A stretch of DNA of 64,000 bases, taken from contig CAKZNT010000032.1 in NCBI GenBank assembly GCA_937132065.1, forward strand, positions 1 to 64,000, in the 5' to 3' direction. The translations under genes and the position numbers were made by a program. Origin of the DNA: an uncultured Loktanella sp. (GTDB taxonomy: Bacteria; Pseudomonadota; Alphaproteobacteria; Rhodobacterales; Rhodobacteraceae). Under the pieces are notes generated by a model. It searched no databases, was not told the DNA's origin, and worked only from the letters and a program-made list of their open reading frames with translations. Positions 45,234 through 55,448 of this stretch are shown in pieces. Numbering within the stretch: the stretch's first letter is position 1; each line of letters begins with the position of its first letter.

Positions 45234-46538
45234 ATGGATAGCACAATCGTTGAAAACGGCATCGCGCTACTGAACAAGGGGATGGACCTTGCGATGCAGT
45301 GGCTCTTGTCGCCTGCCGCATGGACCCAGTTTGCCCTGCTGGTGGGGGCTTATATCCTTGCCGTGATCGTAAATCGGATTGTCACACCGCGACTATCGAC
45401 GTTTTTAACACCCGACACACAAAGCCTGACCTTGCTGTCAAAAGGGCGGCGCTTTGTGCTGATCTTTCTGCCGCTATTGCTACCGCTATTTGCCTATGGA
45501 TTTACGGCAATCGGTGAGCAGGTCACGCGGTCGCTCTTTGGCTCGGGGGCGGTCATTGCATTTGGTAAACGGGTATTCCTGTTCCTCGTGCTACGGGCAT
45601 TTGCGCGCGATATTCTGACGGACCCGTTCCTGCACCTTTTGGGCAAATTCGTCGTTATTCCGATTGGGGCGCTCTATGCGCTGGGCGTCCTGGACCCGGT
45701 GATGGTCGGCATGGCCGAAACGGGCGTCAGCATCGGCAATATCAACTTTAGCGTTCTGGCGCTTGTGCGCGGGATTATCGCGGGGAGCCTTCTGTTCTGG
45801 CTCGGGCATTGGTCAAACACGCAGTCCGTTGCATATATCGAGCGGCAACGGATGCGGCCCGCGATCCGACAGTTGCTGACCAAGGTGGCAGAGTTCGCAA
45901 TCTTCGGCTTCGCGTTCCTGCTGCTGATGAATATCATGGGCGTCGATCTCGGGTCTCTCGCCGTTCTGGGTGGCGCGATCGGTGTCGGGCTTGGATTTGG
46001 CCTGCAAAAAATCGCGTCCAACTTTATCTCTGGCGTCATCTTGCTTGTAGAAGGGCAGGCGACTGTCGGGGATTATGTCGAGCTTGATGGCGGCGAGGCA
46101 GGCACGATCATCAAAATGACGGCGCGGGCGACCTTCCTCGAGACATTTGACGGGCGCTGGATCGTTGTGCCTAACGAAGACTTTATCACGACCCGTGTGG
46201 TCAACTATTCGGATAGTGGGTCGGCCAACCGTCTGGAGGCTCCTTTCTCGGTCAGTTACGACACCGATATCAACAAAATTCCGGCCATCATCGAAGCGGC
46301 AGTGTCTGCGCACCCTTCGGTCTTGCAGTCGCCAGAGCCGCCCGACTGCGAGTTGCGCGGATTTGGCGAAAGCGGCATCGATTTTGTGGTCGAATTTTGG
46401 GTCAACGGCATTGATGACGGCAAGAACAAATACACGTCCGATATCCTGTTTGTTGTGTGGAACGCATTGCGCGACAACGACATCGAAATTCCGTTCCCGC
46501 AGCGGGTCATCGAGATCAAGGGCGGGCTTCCCAAATGA
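45234..46538 (+). CDS. MscS-family mechanosensitive channel
   Basis: 434 residues from ATG 45234; an earlier in-frame start is inside the previous gene. About five membrane helices, then the pore helix and MscS core (LAVLGGAIGVGLGFGLQKIASNFISGVILL, about 255-285) and the beta domain VGDYVELDGGEAGTIIKM...VPNEDF. It releases solutes on hypo-osmotic shock. Its stop overlaps the next start by 4 nt. Confidence 0.92.
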   Translation: MDSTIVENGIALLNKGMDLAMQWLLSPAAWTQFALLVGAYILAVIVNRIVTPRLSTFLTPDTQSLTLLSKGRRFVLIFLPLLLPLFAYGFTAIGEQVTRSLFGSGAVIAFGKRVFLFLVLRAFARDILTDPFLHLLGKFVVIPIGALYALGVLDPVMVGMAETGVSIGNINFSVLALVRGIIAGSLLFWLGHWSNTQSVAYIERQRMRPAIRQLLTKVAEFAIFGFAFLLLMNIMGVDLGSLAVLGGAIGVGLGFGLQKIASNFISGVILLVEGQATVGDYVELDGGEAGTIIKMTARATFLETFDGRWIVVPNEDFITTRVVNYSDSGSANRLEAPFSVSYDTDINKIPAIIEAAVSAHPSVLQSPEPPDCELRGFGESGIDFVVEFWVNGIDDGKNKYTSDILFVVWNALRDNDIEIPFPQRVIEIKGGLPK

Positions 46539-47680
46539 ACACTGCACTTGTTATCGGGGCAGGGCCGGCTGGCTTGATGGCGGCTGAAACGATGGCGGCG
46601 GCTGGCATGTCCGTGACCATTGTTGACGCGATGCCCTCCGTGGGCCGCAAGTTTTTGATGGCTGGCAAGTCGGGCCTGAACCTGACGAAAAACGAGAGCA
46701 AGGACATGTTTCTGGCGGCCTATGGCGACCTGCCCGCACCGATGAAAGATGCGGTGGCGGCTTTTGGCCCCGCCGAGGTCATGCGCTGGGCCGAAGGTTT
46801 GGGGGAGCCCCTTTTTACAGGATCAACGGGGCGGGTGTTTCCCGTTGCGATGAAATCGTCGCCGCTTTTGCGCAAATGGATGGCGCGGTTGGCAGGGCTC
46901 GATGTGACACTGCATACCCGCTGGCGATGGACGGGGTGGGACGGTGCGGATTGCACCTTTGACACGCCAGACGGGCACAAGGTTTTTACCGCGTCAAAGA
47001 TCGTCTTGGCGCTGGGCGGAGCGAGCTGGGCACGGTTAGGGTCCAACGGCGCATGGTCGGCGCATTTGGGTGACGCAGTTGCCCCATTCGCACCTGCAAA
47101 TATGGGGTTTGGGGTCGATTGGACTGACCACATGACGCCGCATTTCGGCAAACCTGTGAAGGCGATCAAGCTCATGGCGGGTCAATCGGAATCGCGAGGC
47201 GAGTTTGTGATTTCACGGGCGGGAATTGAGGGCGGCGGTGTCTACACCATTAGCAAGGCTGTGCGAGAGGGCGCGCCACTGTCCATTGATCTGCTGCCTG
47301 ATTGGGATGTCGCGCGCGTGCGCACCGCTTTGGATAAGCCGCGGGGTAAAAACAGCCTCTCAAATCATCTGCGCAAGGTGTTGAAACTCGCTCCAGCCCA
47401 GATCGCTTTGCTGTCGGAGTTTGGACGCCCGTTTCCTGATGATCTGGCCGCGTTGATCAAGGCCTTGCCATTGACGCTCATCGGGCCGTTGCCAATGGAT
47501 CAGGCGATTTCAACGGCAGGCGGTGTTCAGTTTGAAGCAATGGACGGTTTTATGTTGCGGGACCGCCCGAACACGTTTTGCGCGGGCGAAATGCTTGATT
47601 GGGAAGCCCCGACAGGTGGTTACCTGATCACGGGTTGCCTCGCATCCGGTCGTGCCGCCGCGCTGCAAGCGATTGGCTAA
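46535..47680 (+). CDS. HI0933-like NAD(P)/FAD-dependent oxidoreductase (TIGR03862 type)
   Basis: 381 residues from ATG 46535. The FAD-binding GAGPAGLMAAETMAAAG (about 8-24) is followed by the family hallmark GRKFLMAGKSGLNLTKNE, and the end has CAGEMLDWEAPTGGYLITGC. The substrate is not known for this group. It is coupled to mscS (ATGA) and convergent, with 4-nt stop overlap, to the sulfotransferase-like gene. Confidence 0.88.
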   Translation: MNTALVIGAGPAGLMAAETMAAAGMSVTIVDAMPSVGRKFLMAGKSGLNLTKNESKDMFLAAYGDLPAPMKDAVAAFGPAEVMRWAEGLGEPLFTGSTGRVFPVAMKSSPLLRKWMARLAGLDVTLHTRWRWTGWDGADCTFDTPDGHKVFTASKIVLALGGASWARLGSNGAWSAHLGDAVAPFAPANMGFGVDWTDHMTPHFGKPVKAIKLMAGQSESRGEFVISRAGIEGGGVYTISKAVREGAPLSIDLLPDWDVARVRTALDKPRGKNSLSNHLRKVLKLAPAQIALLSEFGRPFPDDLAALIKALPLTLIGPLPMDQAISTAGGVQFEAMDGFMLRDRPNTFCAGEMLDWEAPTGGYLITGCLASGRAAALQAIG

Positions 47681-48339
47681 GCCGCTTTGCGTTGGCGCGG
47701 CGTCGAATATCCGTATTGCGCCAAGTCCCAACAATACCGCTGTGCCATAAATTCGATGGCATGTGGGTCATAGCGTTGCCGCCAGACATCGCGGATCATC
47801 TCGTCTTGTTTGGTGATCTCTAACGCGGGGGCGATTCCAAGCGCGCCAAGAACCGGCACGATATCTTCCTCGATTTCTTCGGTGCGTATAGTGTGATTGA
47901 TGCGGCCACACTCCCAAGCCTTACCGGACCAAGACCCCCGCTGTCGCCAGATCGGGCTGTTGCGATGACCAGCGCCAAGCCCGTCCGCATGTGTTGAACG
48001 TAACCAATGTGAGAAAGATGGCGCGCCGATTCCCGCAAGATGGCGGAGCTGCCAAACAGTGTCGGTCTGGGCGATACGATCATAGAGGCGGGCAAGACGC
48101 GAGAACGGATCTTCGATCGTCGAAAGCCGTAAGTAGGTGTGGAACGCATAGCCAGCAGCATCAAAGGCCCATTCCGCCTCGAGGGGGGTCATGCCATGAA
48201 AGAACGGGTTACATTCGCGATTGCGGGGGGTCGCCCCGATTTCAGCATCGCCAAAAGGCGCAAGAAGCGACTGAACCTGCTCTCCCGCCCCAAGCGGATC
48301 GGTGAATAAGATGAATTTGCGACTGTGCGATATAATCAT
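47677..48339 (-). CDS. Sulfotransferase-like protein with an altered PAPS loop
   Basis: 220 residues. The N-terminus ISHSRKFILFTDPLGAGEQV parallels the start of family-2 sulfotransferases, where the region after the first strand normally reads HIPKTAGTS. Here it is DPLGAGEQV, so the phosphosulfate loop is not canonical. The rest (WAFDAAGYAFHTYLRLSTI..., RINHTIRTEEIEEDI) is compatible with the fold but not diagnostic. It may be inactive or use another donor. Family call is tentative. Confidence 0.45.
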   Translation of the reverse strand: MIISHSRKFILFTDPLGAGEQVQSLLAPFGDAEIGATPRNRECNPFFHGMTPLEAEWAFDAAGYAFHTYLRLSTIEDPFSRLARLYDRIAQTDTVWQLRHLAGIGAPSFSHWLRSTHADGLGAGHRNSPIWRQRGSWSGKAWECGRINHTIRTEEIEEDIVPVLGALGIAPALEITKQDEMIRDVWRQRYDPHAIEFMAQRYCWDLAQYGYSTPRQRKAA

Positions 48340-48776
48340 TTCAATAGGCTACAGCGCAGTTATGAATAAAGGGTTCAGACCGCCATCACAGTGCAATTGA
48401 CCGTAGAGAGGACGAGTCGCCAGCCTGTTGGAATCACCAAAACCGACCCGTTTTCTGCTATGAGTGTTGCAGCGCAGCATCGTTTTTGGCGGTGAAATGC
48501 CGATGCTGATTCGTGTCGGTGTTTTAGATATTTTATCGTTTGCGAACTGCATTCCTGCATAAGATCGTTTAATAACAGTGACTTGACGATGTATTATGTA
48601 ACAACAGCGAGCGCCAAATTACCGCCCAGCAAAACTAAAGACGTGACTTATTCAAAGAATTAGGTCCTAATTGGGGCACTAAATATTGGTTTTGAATTAC
48701 CGACTTGTTTTATTGGACCAACGTGGATAGAAATCCCTTGATCGTCCACAATGTGCATTTTTATTGGAGTACCGAC
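48340..48776. other. 437-bp intergenic region before the tandem mini-genes
   Basis: AT-rich compared with neighbours. Contains a TTAGGTCCTAA palindrome (48661-48671), an inverted repeat GTGGA/TCCAC (around 48724-48749) that could fold in the leader, and the site TTGGAGTACCGAC before ATG 48777. I found no convincing gene, tRNA or repeat array. It could hold the promoter and a long 5' leader of the mini-genes, or a small RNA. Confidence 0.5.
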
Positions 48777-48974
48777 ATGCGCCTTACAACTACTCTCGCT
48801 GCCGCAGCTGTTATCGCAGTTTCCGGCGTTGCTGCAAACGCTGGTGGCCTTCAGGTTCCAGCTCAAAACGAAGTAACAATGATTACACCAATGGCGCCAA
48901 CTGGCTCCTTGAACAGCGGCTACGTTGTGCTTGGCCTCTTGGCAGCACTTGTTGCAGCTTCCGGCTCTTTCTAA
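48777..48974 (+). CDS. Tiny exported hydrophobic protein A
   Basis: 65 residues from ATG 48777 (GGAG 9 nt upstream; a longer in-frame start at 48705 would precede the signal peptide). Signal peptide MRLTTTLAAAAVIAVSGVAANA, a polar linker, then LNSGYVVLGLLAALVAASGSF, a predicted membrane helix at the C-terminus. The mature part is about 43 residues. The last 21 residues are identical to those of protein B. No database family comes to mind. Confidence 0.7.
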   Translation: MRLTTTLAAAAVIAVSGVAANAGGLQVPAQNEVTMITPMAPTGSLNSGYVVLGLLAALVAASGSF

Positions 48975-48994
48975 GACGCCTCACTAAGTATGAT

Positions 48995-49032
48995 TTACGG
49001 AAGGGGCTGGCGAGTGTGCTGGCCTTTTTCAC
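48995..49032 (+). terminator. Hairpin with T-run between the two mini-genes
   Basis: AAGGGGCTGGC, a 6-nt loop, then GCTGGCC followed by five T. The stem includes G-T pairs, so it is a moderate terminator or attenuator that would lower expression of protein B relative to A, or separate two transcripts. Confidence 0.5.
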
Positions 49033-49054
49033 TCCAACTGAAGGAATTCTGAAT

Positions 49055-49261
49055 ATGCGTATTACAACAACACTCGCAGCAGCAGCTGCAATCGCAATCA
49101 CTGCTGGTGCAGCTAACGCTGGTAACCCAGGTCTTGCAATCCAAGAACCTGCAATCGCGCCAATCATGATTGACACGCCAGTAGCAGGCAGCTCTTTGAA
49201 CAGCGGCTATGTTGTTCTTGGCCTTTTGGCAGCACTCGTTGCAGCATCCGGCTCTTTCTAA
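49055..49261 (+). CDS. Tiny exported hydrophobic protein B
   Basis: 68 residues from ATG 49055 (GAAGGAATTCTGAAT upstream). Signal peptide MRITTTLAAAAAIAITAGAANA, a 25-residue linker rich in Ala, Ile and Pro, then the same terminal LNSGYVVLGLLAALVAASGSF as protein A. The signal and tail are conserved while the linker differs, so the tail rather than the linker seems to carry the common function (membrane insertion or assembly). Confidence 0.72.
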   Translation: MRITTTLAAAAAIAITAGAANAGNPGLAIQEPAIAPIMIDTPVAGSSLNSGYVVLGLLAALVAASGSF

Positions 49262-49288
49262 GTCTAACTTAGAAAACCTAAAGATTTG

Positions 49289-49315
49289 AAAAGACGGGCT
49301 TCGGCCCGTCTTTTT
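49289..49315 (+). terminator. Intrinsic terminator after the mini-genes
   Basis: Stem AAAAGACGGGC / GCCCGTCTTTT with a TTCG tetraloop, followed by T residues. A very strong rho-independent terminator; its A-run may also serve convergent holA. Confidence 0.88.
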
Positions 49316-49319
49316 GCTT

Positions 49320-50342
49320 TTAACGGCGGGCCATCATGGCAAGTCGAATAAGGGTGCGCTCCATCAACGCATTCTGCGGCGCTGTATTCGCAGAGCGAAG
49401 TTGAAGATCAACGTCTGTGAGGGCGATCAATGCCCGTTCCAGACGATCACGGCCCCATTGCCCTGCCTGTCGCACGATCTTGTCACGCCGTGGCCCAAAA
49501 ACGGGCGGGCGCAGCCGGCCGATCCCCGCGCTTGCTCCGCCTGGATCACTTGCAACAGTATGCAACCGCTTGAAATGGCGGGTCGCCCCGATGCATAGCG
49601 TGACAGGTGTGACGCCCTGCGCATAGAGATTGCGCAAAACAGGGCCCAATTCATTGGCGTGCCCCATCGTGACAACATCCAGCACATCGTCCACTTCGAC
49701 CTCGGCGGATTGTGGGGCGCAGGCCAATACCTCTGTCATGGACAAGGGCGAGGGATCCCCGTGCTTATAAAGGCCGACTTTCTCGATTGTTTGGCGAAAA
49801 TCCCCCGGCTCAAGCATCTGCGCGAGGCCAAACAACGCATCCATCACCTCGCCACTCGGCGGCGCAAGCCCTGCCGTTTGTATCGCGGATTGAATGTCAT
49901 CCCTGCTGGGTGGATCGTCGTAGATGCCGATAGCCACCGCGTTGCGATGCCCCTCAAACAGCTTACGCAAGCCCGATTTAGCCGTCAGTTGGCCAGCCGT
50001 GACAACAACCTGTGCGTCACCAGCCTGCCAGTCATTCAGAGCGGCTGTCAGGATTTTGGCGGCAGTTTCGGTCGCATCCTCGACAAAGGCCACGCGGTGT
50101 CCGGGAAAGAATCCCTGCGCCTTGATGGCGTCATCAAGGAGCGCCGCATCTTTGCGCAGATCAGCCGCAGGAAGCCGCGTCAGGCGCATTTCTTCCTCGC
50201 CGTTCGGGCCAACGAGTGCCGTAATCACGGATTGGCGCGCAGTCGCCACGCGCATCGAGTCAGATCCAAAGATCAGAATGGCGGTATGGGATGGATCGGG
50301 TTTGCGCAAATAAGCTTGCGCGCCGCTCCCCGCGAGCTTCAT
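49320..50342 (-). CDS. holA: DNA polymerase III delta subunit
   Basis: 340 residues. Clamp-loader delta subunit: AILIFGSDSMRVATARQSVI near the N-terminus (no P-loop lysine needed), QVVVTAGQLTAKSGLRKLFEGH in the middle and the C-terminal RLERALIALTDVDLQLRS. It overlaps the lptE stop by 4 nt, giving the common alphaproteobacterial order leuS-lptE-holA. Confidence 0.9.
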   Translation of the reverse strand: MKLAGSGAQAYLRKPDPSHTAILIFGSDSMRVATARQSVITALVGPNGEEEMRLTRLPAADLRKDAALLDDAIKAQGFFPGHRVAFVEDATETAAKILTAALNDWQAGDAQVVVTAGQLTAKSGLRKLFEGHRNAVAIGIYDDPPSRDDIQSAIQTAGLAPPSGEVMDALFGLAQMLEPGDFRQTIEKVGLYKHGDPSPLSMTEVLACAPQSAEVEVDDVLDVVTMGHANELGPVLRNLYAQGVTPVTLCIGATRHFKRLHTVASDPGGASAGIGRLRPPVFGPRRDKIVRQAGQWGRDRLERALIALTDVDLQLRSANTAPQNALMERTLIRLAMMARR

Positions 50343-50842
50343 AGGCCCAACTCGGGCGCAGCCAGCAAGAGGCGTGACACGATCAGATCAGCCATCGCAA
50401 CGGCAAGGCGTGCACTGGCATCTGCTTGCGCGGCTTGTGTGGCGACAGTTGATCCCGTGGCCGAATAGCTAGTGAAGGTGCTGACATCGCCAGCCGTCAC
50501 AGCGCCACCCGCCATATCGCTCAATGTCCAGTCAGCCGTGCCAACAAGGTTGAACCGCGTTGTGTCACCATCAAGGGTAATCGTCGCGGGTGTCGGGGTC
50601 TCGGTCAATGAAACGCGCAACGTCCAACGCGGCTGAACGGTGTCACCTAGGCGCGCGATCAATTGCGTGCGCAGTTGATAGTCTGCCACCGATTCTGGTG
50701 TTGCAAAGGCGATCGACCCACGCAGCGCAGTGCCCGCGCCGTTCGGCCCGTAAACAGGCGTCAGGCCACATCCGGCCAACCCCACGAGGCCCGATAGGGC
50801 GGCGCGGCGGGACCAACCAGAGTGTGTCGTTCTAAATGACAA
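50339..50842 (-). CDS. lptE: LPS-assembly lipoprotein LptE
   Basis: 167 residues from TTG 50842, overlapping the leuS stop by 11 nt; no ATG or GTG lies near a better position. Lipobox LVGLAGC at about 19-25, followed by [10 protein letters not shown], the alphaproteobacterial LptE pattern. It plugs LptD in the outer membrane during lipopolysaccharide export. The short positive N-terminus suits lipoprotein export. Confidence 0.85.
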   Translation of the reverse strand: MSFRTTHSGWSRRAALSGLVGLAGCGLTPVYGPNGAGTALRGSIAFATPESVADYQLRTQLIARLGDTVQPRWTLRVSLTETPTPATITLDGDTTRFNLVGTADWTLSDMAGGAVTAGDVSTFTSYSATGSTVATQAAQADASARLAVAMADLIVSRLLLAAPELGL

Positions 50843-53399
50843 TGTTCACGATCCGCCCGGGTACAATGATCAGCTTTTTGGGTGTCGCCCCATCAAGGGC
50901 CCTTGTGACAGCGTCCATTGCCAGCACCAGCTTTTCAATCTCTTCTTTTGGCATATCGGCAGCAACGGCGATTTCTGACCGACGTTTGCCGTTGATCTGG
51001 ATCGGCAGGGTAACTGTTGATTCCACCAGCATCGCCTCATCGGCAACAGGCCACGGCGCGTCAATAATCAGACCTGCGCCACCCATCATCGTCCAGATTT
51101 CCTCTGATAGGTGCGGGGTCATCGGGGCCATCAATTGTGCAAGAATGCGCATGGATTCGCGCTTAGCTGCGCCACCAGCCTTGGATTTCGACAGCACAGC
51201 GGTAAAGCCGTAAAGCTTTGCAATCGCGGCATTAAACCCGAAGCTTTCGACCCCGTTGGTCACGTCAACGATGGCTCGGTGCGTGGCACGCAACAGGTCT
51301 TCGTCACCAGCGCCTGCGCCTTCATCCATCGACGCAATGTCAGCGGCGAGCCGATAAACGCGGCCAATGTGCTTGAATGTGGCCTCGGCCCCTGACGCGG
51401 TCCACTCGACGTCCCGCTCTGGAGGGCTATCGGAAAGCACAAACCAGCGGGCAGTGTCCGCGCCGTATTTCGCAAGAATGTCATCCGGATCGACAACGTT
51501 GTTCTTGGATTTCGACATTTTGGCGGACGGAATCACATTGATCGCCTCACCAGTCTCGGCCACCACAACGGCGCCATCCCGCTCTTCGATCTGCTCTGGG
51601 TAGTGGTAGATCGGGCGGCCATTCTCGGACTTGCGCGCGGCATTCTCGTAGATTGCGTGCGTCACCATACCTTGCGTAAACAGGGCGTTGAACGGCTCAA
51701 TCGCGCTATCGGGCAAATGGCCCGTCATGTTCATCGCACGGGCAAAGAAGCGGCTGTAAAGCAGGTGCAAAATGGCGTGCTCAATCCCGCCGATATACTG
51801 ATCGACGTTCATCCAATAGGCGGCTTCGGCCATATCTGTCGGGGTCGCTGCATCGGGCGAGGTAAAGCGGGCGAAATACCAGGAACTGTCCACAAACGTG
51901 TCCATCGTATCGGTTTCACGCTGTGCATCTGCACCACAAGACGGGCACTTGCAGTTGCGCCAAGTGGGGTGGCGGTCAAGCGGGTTACCCGGCACGTCAA
52001 AGGTCACATCATAAGGGAGCTCGATCGGCAGGTTCTCTTTCTTCTCGGGAACCGCACCGCAGGCATCACAATGCACGACAGGGATAGGCGTGCCCCAGAA
52101 CCGTTGACGCGACAGGCCCCAATCACGCAGGCGGAACTTGGTCACCCCATGGCCGACACCGTTTTCCTCGCAGAATGCAATCGCCGCATTCACCGCCTCA
52201 TCGCCCGTCTGCTCGATCTCGCCCGCAAAGCCCTTCACGTAGGTGACAGTCTCTGATTTCAGCGGAACATAGGCCTCGGTCAGCGCAGGATTAGCGTCAG
52301 CGTTCGGCAGATAAGTCGCAATGATCGGCAGGTCGTATTTCGTCGCAAACTCAAAGTCACGCTGGTCATGCGCAGGGCAGCCAAAGATGCCGCCAGTGCC
52401 GTAATCCATCATGATGAAATTGGCGATATAAACCGGCAATTCCCACGATGTATCAAACGGATGGCGCACAGTCAGGCCCGTGTCATAGCCCTTCTTTTCG
52501 GCAGTCTCCAACTCGGCGGCAGTCGTGCCACCACGGCGGCAATCAGCGGTGAAGGCAGCAACCTCGGGGTTGTCACGCTCCAACTCGCGGGCCAGCGGGT
52601 GATCGGGGGAAATGCCGACGAACGAGGCGCCCATCAGGGTATCAGGGCGGGTTGTGTAGACCTCGACGCGATCAAAACCGGCGGGTCCGTCAACAAGGCT
52701 AAACGAGAACTGCAAACCACGACTTTTGCCGATCCAGTTTGCTTGCATCAGCTTGACCTTGGCGGGCCAGTTGTCAAGGCTGTCAATCGCGGTCAGCAAC
52801 TCCTCGGAATAGTCAGAGATTTTAAAGAACCACTGCACCAGCTCGCGGCGCTCGACTTCCGCACCCGACCGCCAGCCCTTGCCGTCAATCACCTGCTCGT
52901 TGGCGAGCACGGTCATGTCGATCGGATCCCAGTTGACCACGGCCTTCTTGCGGTAAATCAGCCCCTTCTCGAGGAAATCAATGAACAGTGCCTGTTGCTG
53001 GCCATAGTATTCAGGGTCGCATGTGGCAAATTCGCGGGACCAGTCGATAGAGAGGCCAAGCGGCTTCATCTGGGCCTTCATGTCCGCGATGTTCTGGTAG
53101 GTCCAGTCCTTGGGGTGGCCACCTGACGCCATCGCGGCATTTTCGGCGGGCATCCCGAAGGCGTCCCAACCCATTGGATGCAGCACACTATGGCCTGTCG
53201 CCATCTTGTAGCGGGCAATCACATCACCCATCGTATAGTTGCGCACATGGCCCATATGGATGCGGCCAGACGGGTAGGGGAACATCTCTAGGACGTAATA
53301 CTTCGGCTTGTCCTCGGAGCGAACGGCCTTGAAAGTATCCGCCTTGTCCCAAGCGGACTGCCATTTAGCTTCGATTTCGGATGGGGTGTAGGTGGACAT
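50832..53399 (-). CDS. leuS: Leucyl-tRNA synthetase
   Basis: 855 residues from ATG 53399 (a GTG six codons earlier is less likely because family members begin close to [11 protein letters not shown]). Class I synthetase with [15 protein letters not shown] (HIGH motif) near 42, an editing domain (about 225-420, with the [21 protein letters not shown] stretch) and KMSKSKNN near 610. Confidence 0.97.
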   Translation of the reverse strand: MSTYTPSEIEAKWQSAWDKADTFKAVRSEDKPKYYVLEMFPYPSGRIHMGHVRNYTMGDVIARYKMATGHSVLHPMGWDAFGMPAENAAMASGGHPKDWTYQNIADMKAQMKPLGLSIDWSREFATCDPEYYGQQQALFIDFLEKGLIYRKKAVVNWDPIDMTVLANEQVIDGKGWRSGAEVERRELVQWFFKISDYSEELLTAIDSLDNWPAKVKLMQANWIGKSRGLQFSFSLVDGPAGFDRVEVYTTRPDTLMGASFVGISPDHPLARELERDNPEVAAFTADCRRGGTTAAELETAEKKGYDTGLTVRHPFDTSWELPVYIANFIMMDYGTGGIFGCPAHDQRDFEFATKYDLPIIATYLPNADANPALTEAYVPLKSETVTYVKGFAGEIEQTGDEAVNAAIAFCEENGVGHGVTKFRLRDWGLSRQRFWGTPIPVVHCDACGAVPEKKENLPIELPYDVTFDVPGNPLDRHPTWRNCKCPSCGADAQRETDTMDTFVDSSWYFARFTSPDAATPTDMAEAAYWMNVDQYIGGIEHAILHLLYSRFFARAMNMTGHLPDSAIEPFNALFTQGMVTHAIYENAARKSENGRPIYHYPEQIEERDGAVVVAETGEAINVIPSAKMSKSKNNVVDPDDILAKYGADTARWFVLSDSPPERDVEWTASGAEATFKHIGRVYRLAADIASMDEGAGAGDEDLLRATHRAIVDVTNGVESFGFNAAIAKLYGFTAVLSKSKAGGAAKRESMRILAQLMAPMTPHLSEEIWTMMGGAGLIIDAPWPVADEAMLVESTVTLPIQINGKRRSEIAVAADMPKEEIEKLVLAMDAVTRALDGATPKKLIIVPGRIVNIVI

Positions 53400-53479
53400 A
53401 TCTGGCTGATCTTTCACATAGAAACGCCGGGCAGTTTCAGCCCGGCGTGAGAATAATTCGGGCGATTGCGGTCGGGGAC

Positions 53480-53950
53480 TTACAGGCCGCCGTCAGCAAT
53501 ACGGATTTGGCGGGCGCGCGTCAGGATCGCGTCCTCGATTGCGCGCTGCGTTTCGGTCGGCACTGCGCCGCCACGTGATTGCAACGCAACACTGAGTGAA
53601 CGGGCATCTAGCGCGGGATCGGTGATATAAACCGTGGCGCGATAGGCGCGACTACCACCGGGAGGTGTGCCAAAGCCCATGACGATCACACCAGTGAACG
53701 GATCAACGCTTTGCACTGGCAGGAAGTTAAGCACATCAAGCGATGCAGCCCATAGATAGCGATTGACCGCGACATTCTCTGATCCGCGTGTGCGGGTGGC
53801 CTGTCGGGTTGCGCTTTCGTCGGCGTTTGAGCCAAAGCCAAGGCTACCAAACGGACTGCTGCCAGAGCACGCAGAGAGCGCTGTCAGGAGGGTTGCGGCC
53901 ATCAGGCCCTTTGCGACGCGTGGAAAAGTTCTCAAAACTCTGTCCCCCAA
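53480..53950 (-). CDS. DUF3576 lipoprotein
   Basis: 156 residues. Lipobox LTALSAC near residue 28 then [12 protein letters not shown]. The folded part (about 62-156) reads [17 protein letters not shown]...[13 protein letters not shown]-like and ends with a DNA-like [12 protein letters not shown]. The pattern is that of alphaproteobacterial DUF3576. Periplasmic outer-leaflet role unknown. Monocistronic after leuS. Confidence 0.75.
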   Translation of the reverse strand: MGDRVLRTFPRVAKGLMAATLLTALSACSGSSPFGSLGFGSNADESATRQATRTRGSENVAVNRYLWAASLDVLNFLPVQSVDPFTGVIVMGFGTPPGGSRAYRATVYITDPALDARSLSVALQSRGGAVPTETQRAIEDAILTRARQIRIADGGL

Positions 53951-54041
53951 GGGATTTCTATTCCCAAAATATGTAGCGAACAGGCGGCTTGGTCACAAGG
54001 GATTTGCGCAAAACAGGGGCAAATCAGGGAGGGATACCCCC

Positions 54042-54072
54042 AAAAGAAAAGAGCGGCCCCGAAGGACCGCTC
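54042..54072 (-). terminator. Terminator of the porin gene
   Basis: On the leftward strand GAGCGGTCC-TTCG-GGGCCGCTC with one bulge, followed by TTTTCTTTT. Placed 24 nt after the porin stop. Confidence 0.8.
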
Positions 54073-54095
54073 AATCTTAGATCAAGACATTCGAC

Positions 54096-55208
54096 TTAGA
54101 ATGTGAAGGAAACACCAACAGTTGTGCCTTCAGCGAAATCTTCGTCTGGGTCGTTTTCTTCAGTAGTTGCGTACTGGATGTAAGCGGAAGCGCCTTCACC
54201 CAAAGCGTAAGATACGCCAGCATACTGCTCGTCGCCGTTTTCAGCGATACCAGCAATAACAACTACGCCGTTGCCCATGTCGTAAGAAGCGTCGAGGGAG
54301 AATTCAGCGTCAACGCCTGTTCCACCTTCGATAGCACCGGAAACGGATACTGCACCAGCAGCGTAGCCGCCAGTAACTTCCCAAGATTCGTCTGATTCGT
54401 ACAGAACGCCAGCAGTCATGCCGTTGCCGTTGTCGTAGTCAGCGCGAACGCCCCAAGCATCGTCAGTTGCGGAGTTTACAGAGTAGTAACCACCAACAGT
54501 CACAGCACCAACAGGGTATGCAACGTCAACACCGAAGGAGTTTTCGTTCATGTCTGTGAGGTATGCGAGTGTTACGTCAGCACCGGAAACAGTCATTGCA
54601 GCGGACACACCGAGCAATTCGCCGGCTGTGAATTCGCCAGCAGTACCGTCGTCAGCACCGTCATGGTCAACGTCTTGGTAAGCAAGAACAACAGTTGCAG
54701 CACCGAATGTGGATGTTACTGCAGCCTGCATGCCAACAAGTTCGTTAGCTGTCAGGTCAACGCCGTAAGAGATAGCAGCTGTTGTGCCACCGAATGTTGC
54801 TGTGCCAACAAGGCCAGCATCAGCGTTTGCTTCCAGATCTTCGTCGAAACCGTCGAAGGAAGAACCGTCTACACCGCCCCAAGCTGCTGCTGCAACTGGG
54901 TCAACGTCGCCGTAGGACAGGCTAGCTGTGTCGGAAGAAAGTGTCAGAACGTAGTCAACGGACTCAAGAGCAACGCCACCGTTTGCTTCAACGTCTACGG
55001 AAACCGTAGCAGAAGCTGTCAGGCCGTTGTCCAGAGCGCGGGACATGGATACGTCAAGTGTAGCTTCGGAGTTGAAGCCAGTGATGTCGTTGTACTCAAG
55101 AGCAGCGGAGCCACCGAAAGATACGCCATCAGCAGATGCGTGTGATTCAGCAGAAGCGGCGCCTGCGAAGGCTACCAGAGCTGTCGTTGTAAGAAGGATG
55201 CTTTTCAT
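54096..55208 (-). CDS. Outer-membrane porin
   Basis: 370 residues. Signal peptide ends ASAESHA. The mature protein alternates polar and hydrophobic residues with many aromatic-Gly-Asp turns, is very acidic and ends TTVGVSFTF with the terminal Phe used for BamA recognition. It resembles the Rhodobacter/Roseobacter general porins (16-strand trimer). Codon use is biased, in keeping with high expression. The 240-bp upstream region probably holds its promoter and leader. Confidence 0.9.
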   Translation of the reverse strand: MKSILLTTTALVAFAGAASAESHASADGVSFGGSAALEYNDITGFNSEATLDVSMSRALDNGLTASATVSVDVEANGGVALESVDYVLTLSSDTASLSYGDVDPVAAAAWGGVDGSSFDGFDEDLEANADAGLVGTATFGGTTAAISYGVDLTANELVGMQAAVTSTFGAATVVLAYQDVDHDGADDGTAGEFTAGELLGVSAAMTVSGADVTLAYLTDMNENSFGVDVAYPVGAVTVGGYYSVNSATDDAWGVRADYDNGNGMTAGVLYESDESWEVTGGYAAGAVSVSGAIEGGTGVDAEFSLDASYDMGNGVVVIAGIAENGDEQYAGVSYALGEGASAYIQYATTEENDPDEDFAEGTTVGVSFTF

Positions 55209-55448
55209 AATGTAAAACCCTCGTGTGTTTGTGCATTCCCAAGAATGCTAGATTGGACCAGCATTGAGGGTGTAATTGCGCCTAACTGGCTGCACACTCA
55301 AGGGATTTGGCGCACTTGGGGGTCGGTCCATCAAAAATGATGCATCAAGGTCACACAAGCAAATCTGCGTTTTGGCTCATGACAACCCAACAAATACGGC
55401 CTATTTCGTCTTTACCAGTTAAAGAGCAAGCAAAATCAGGAGTATGCC

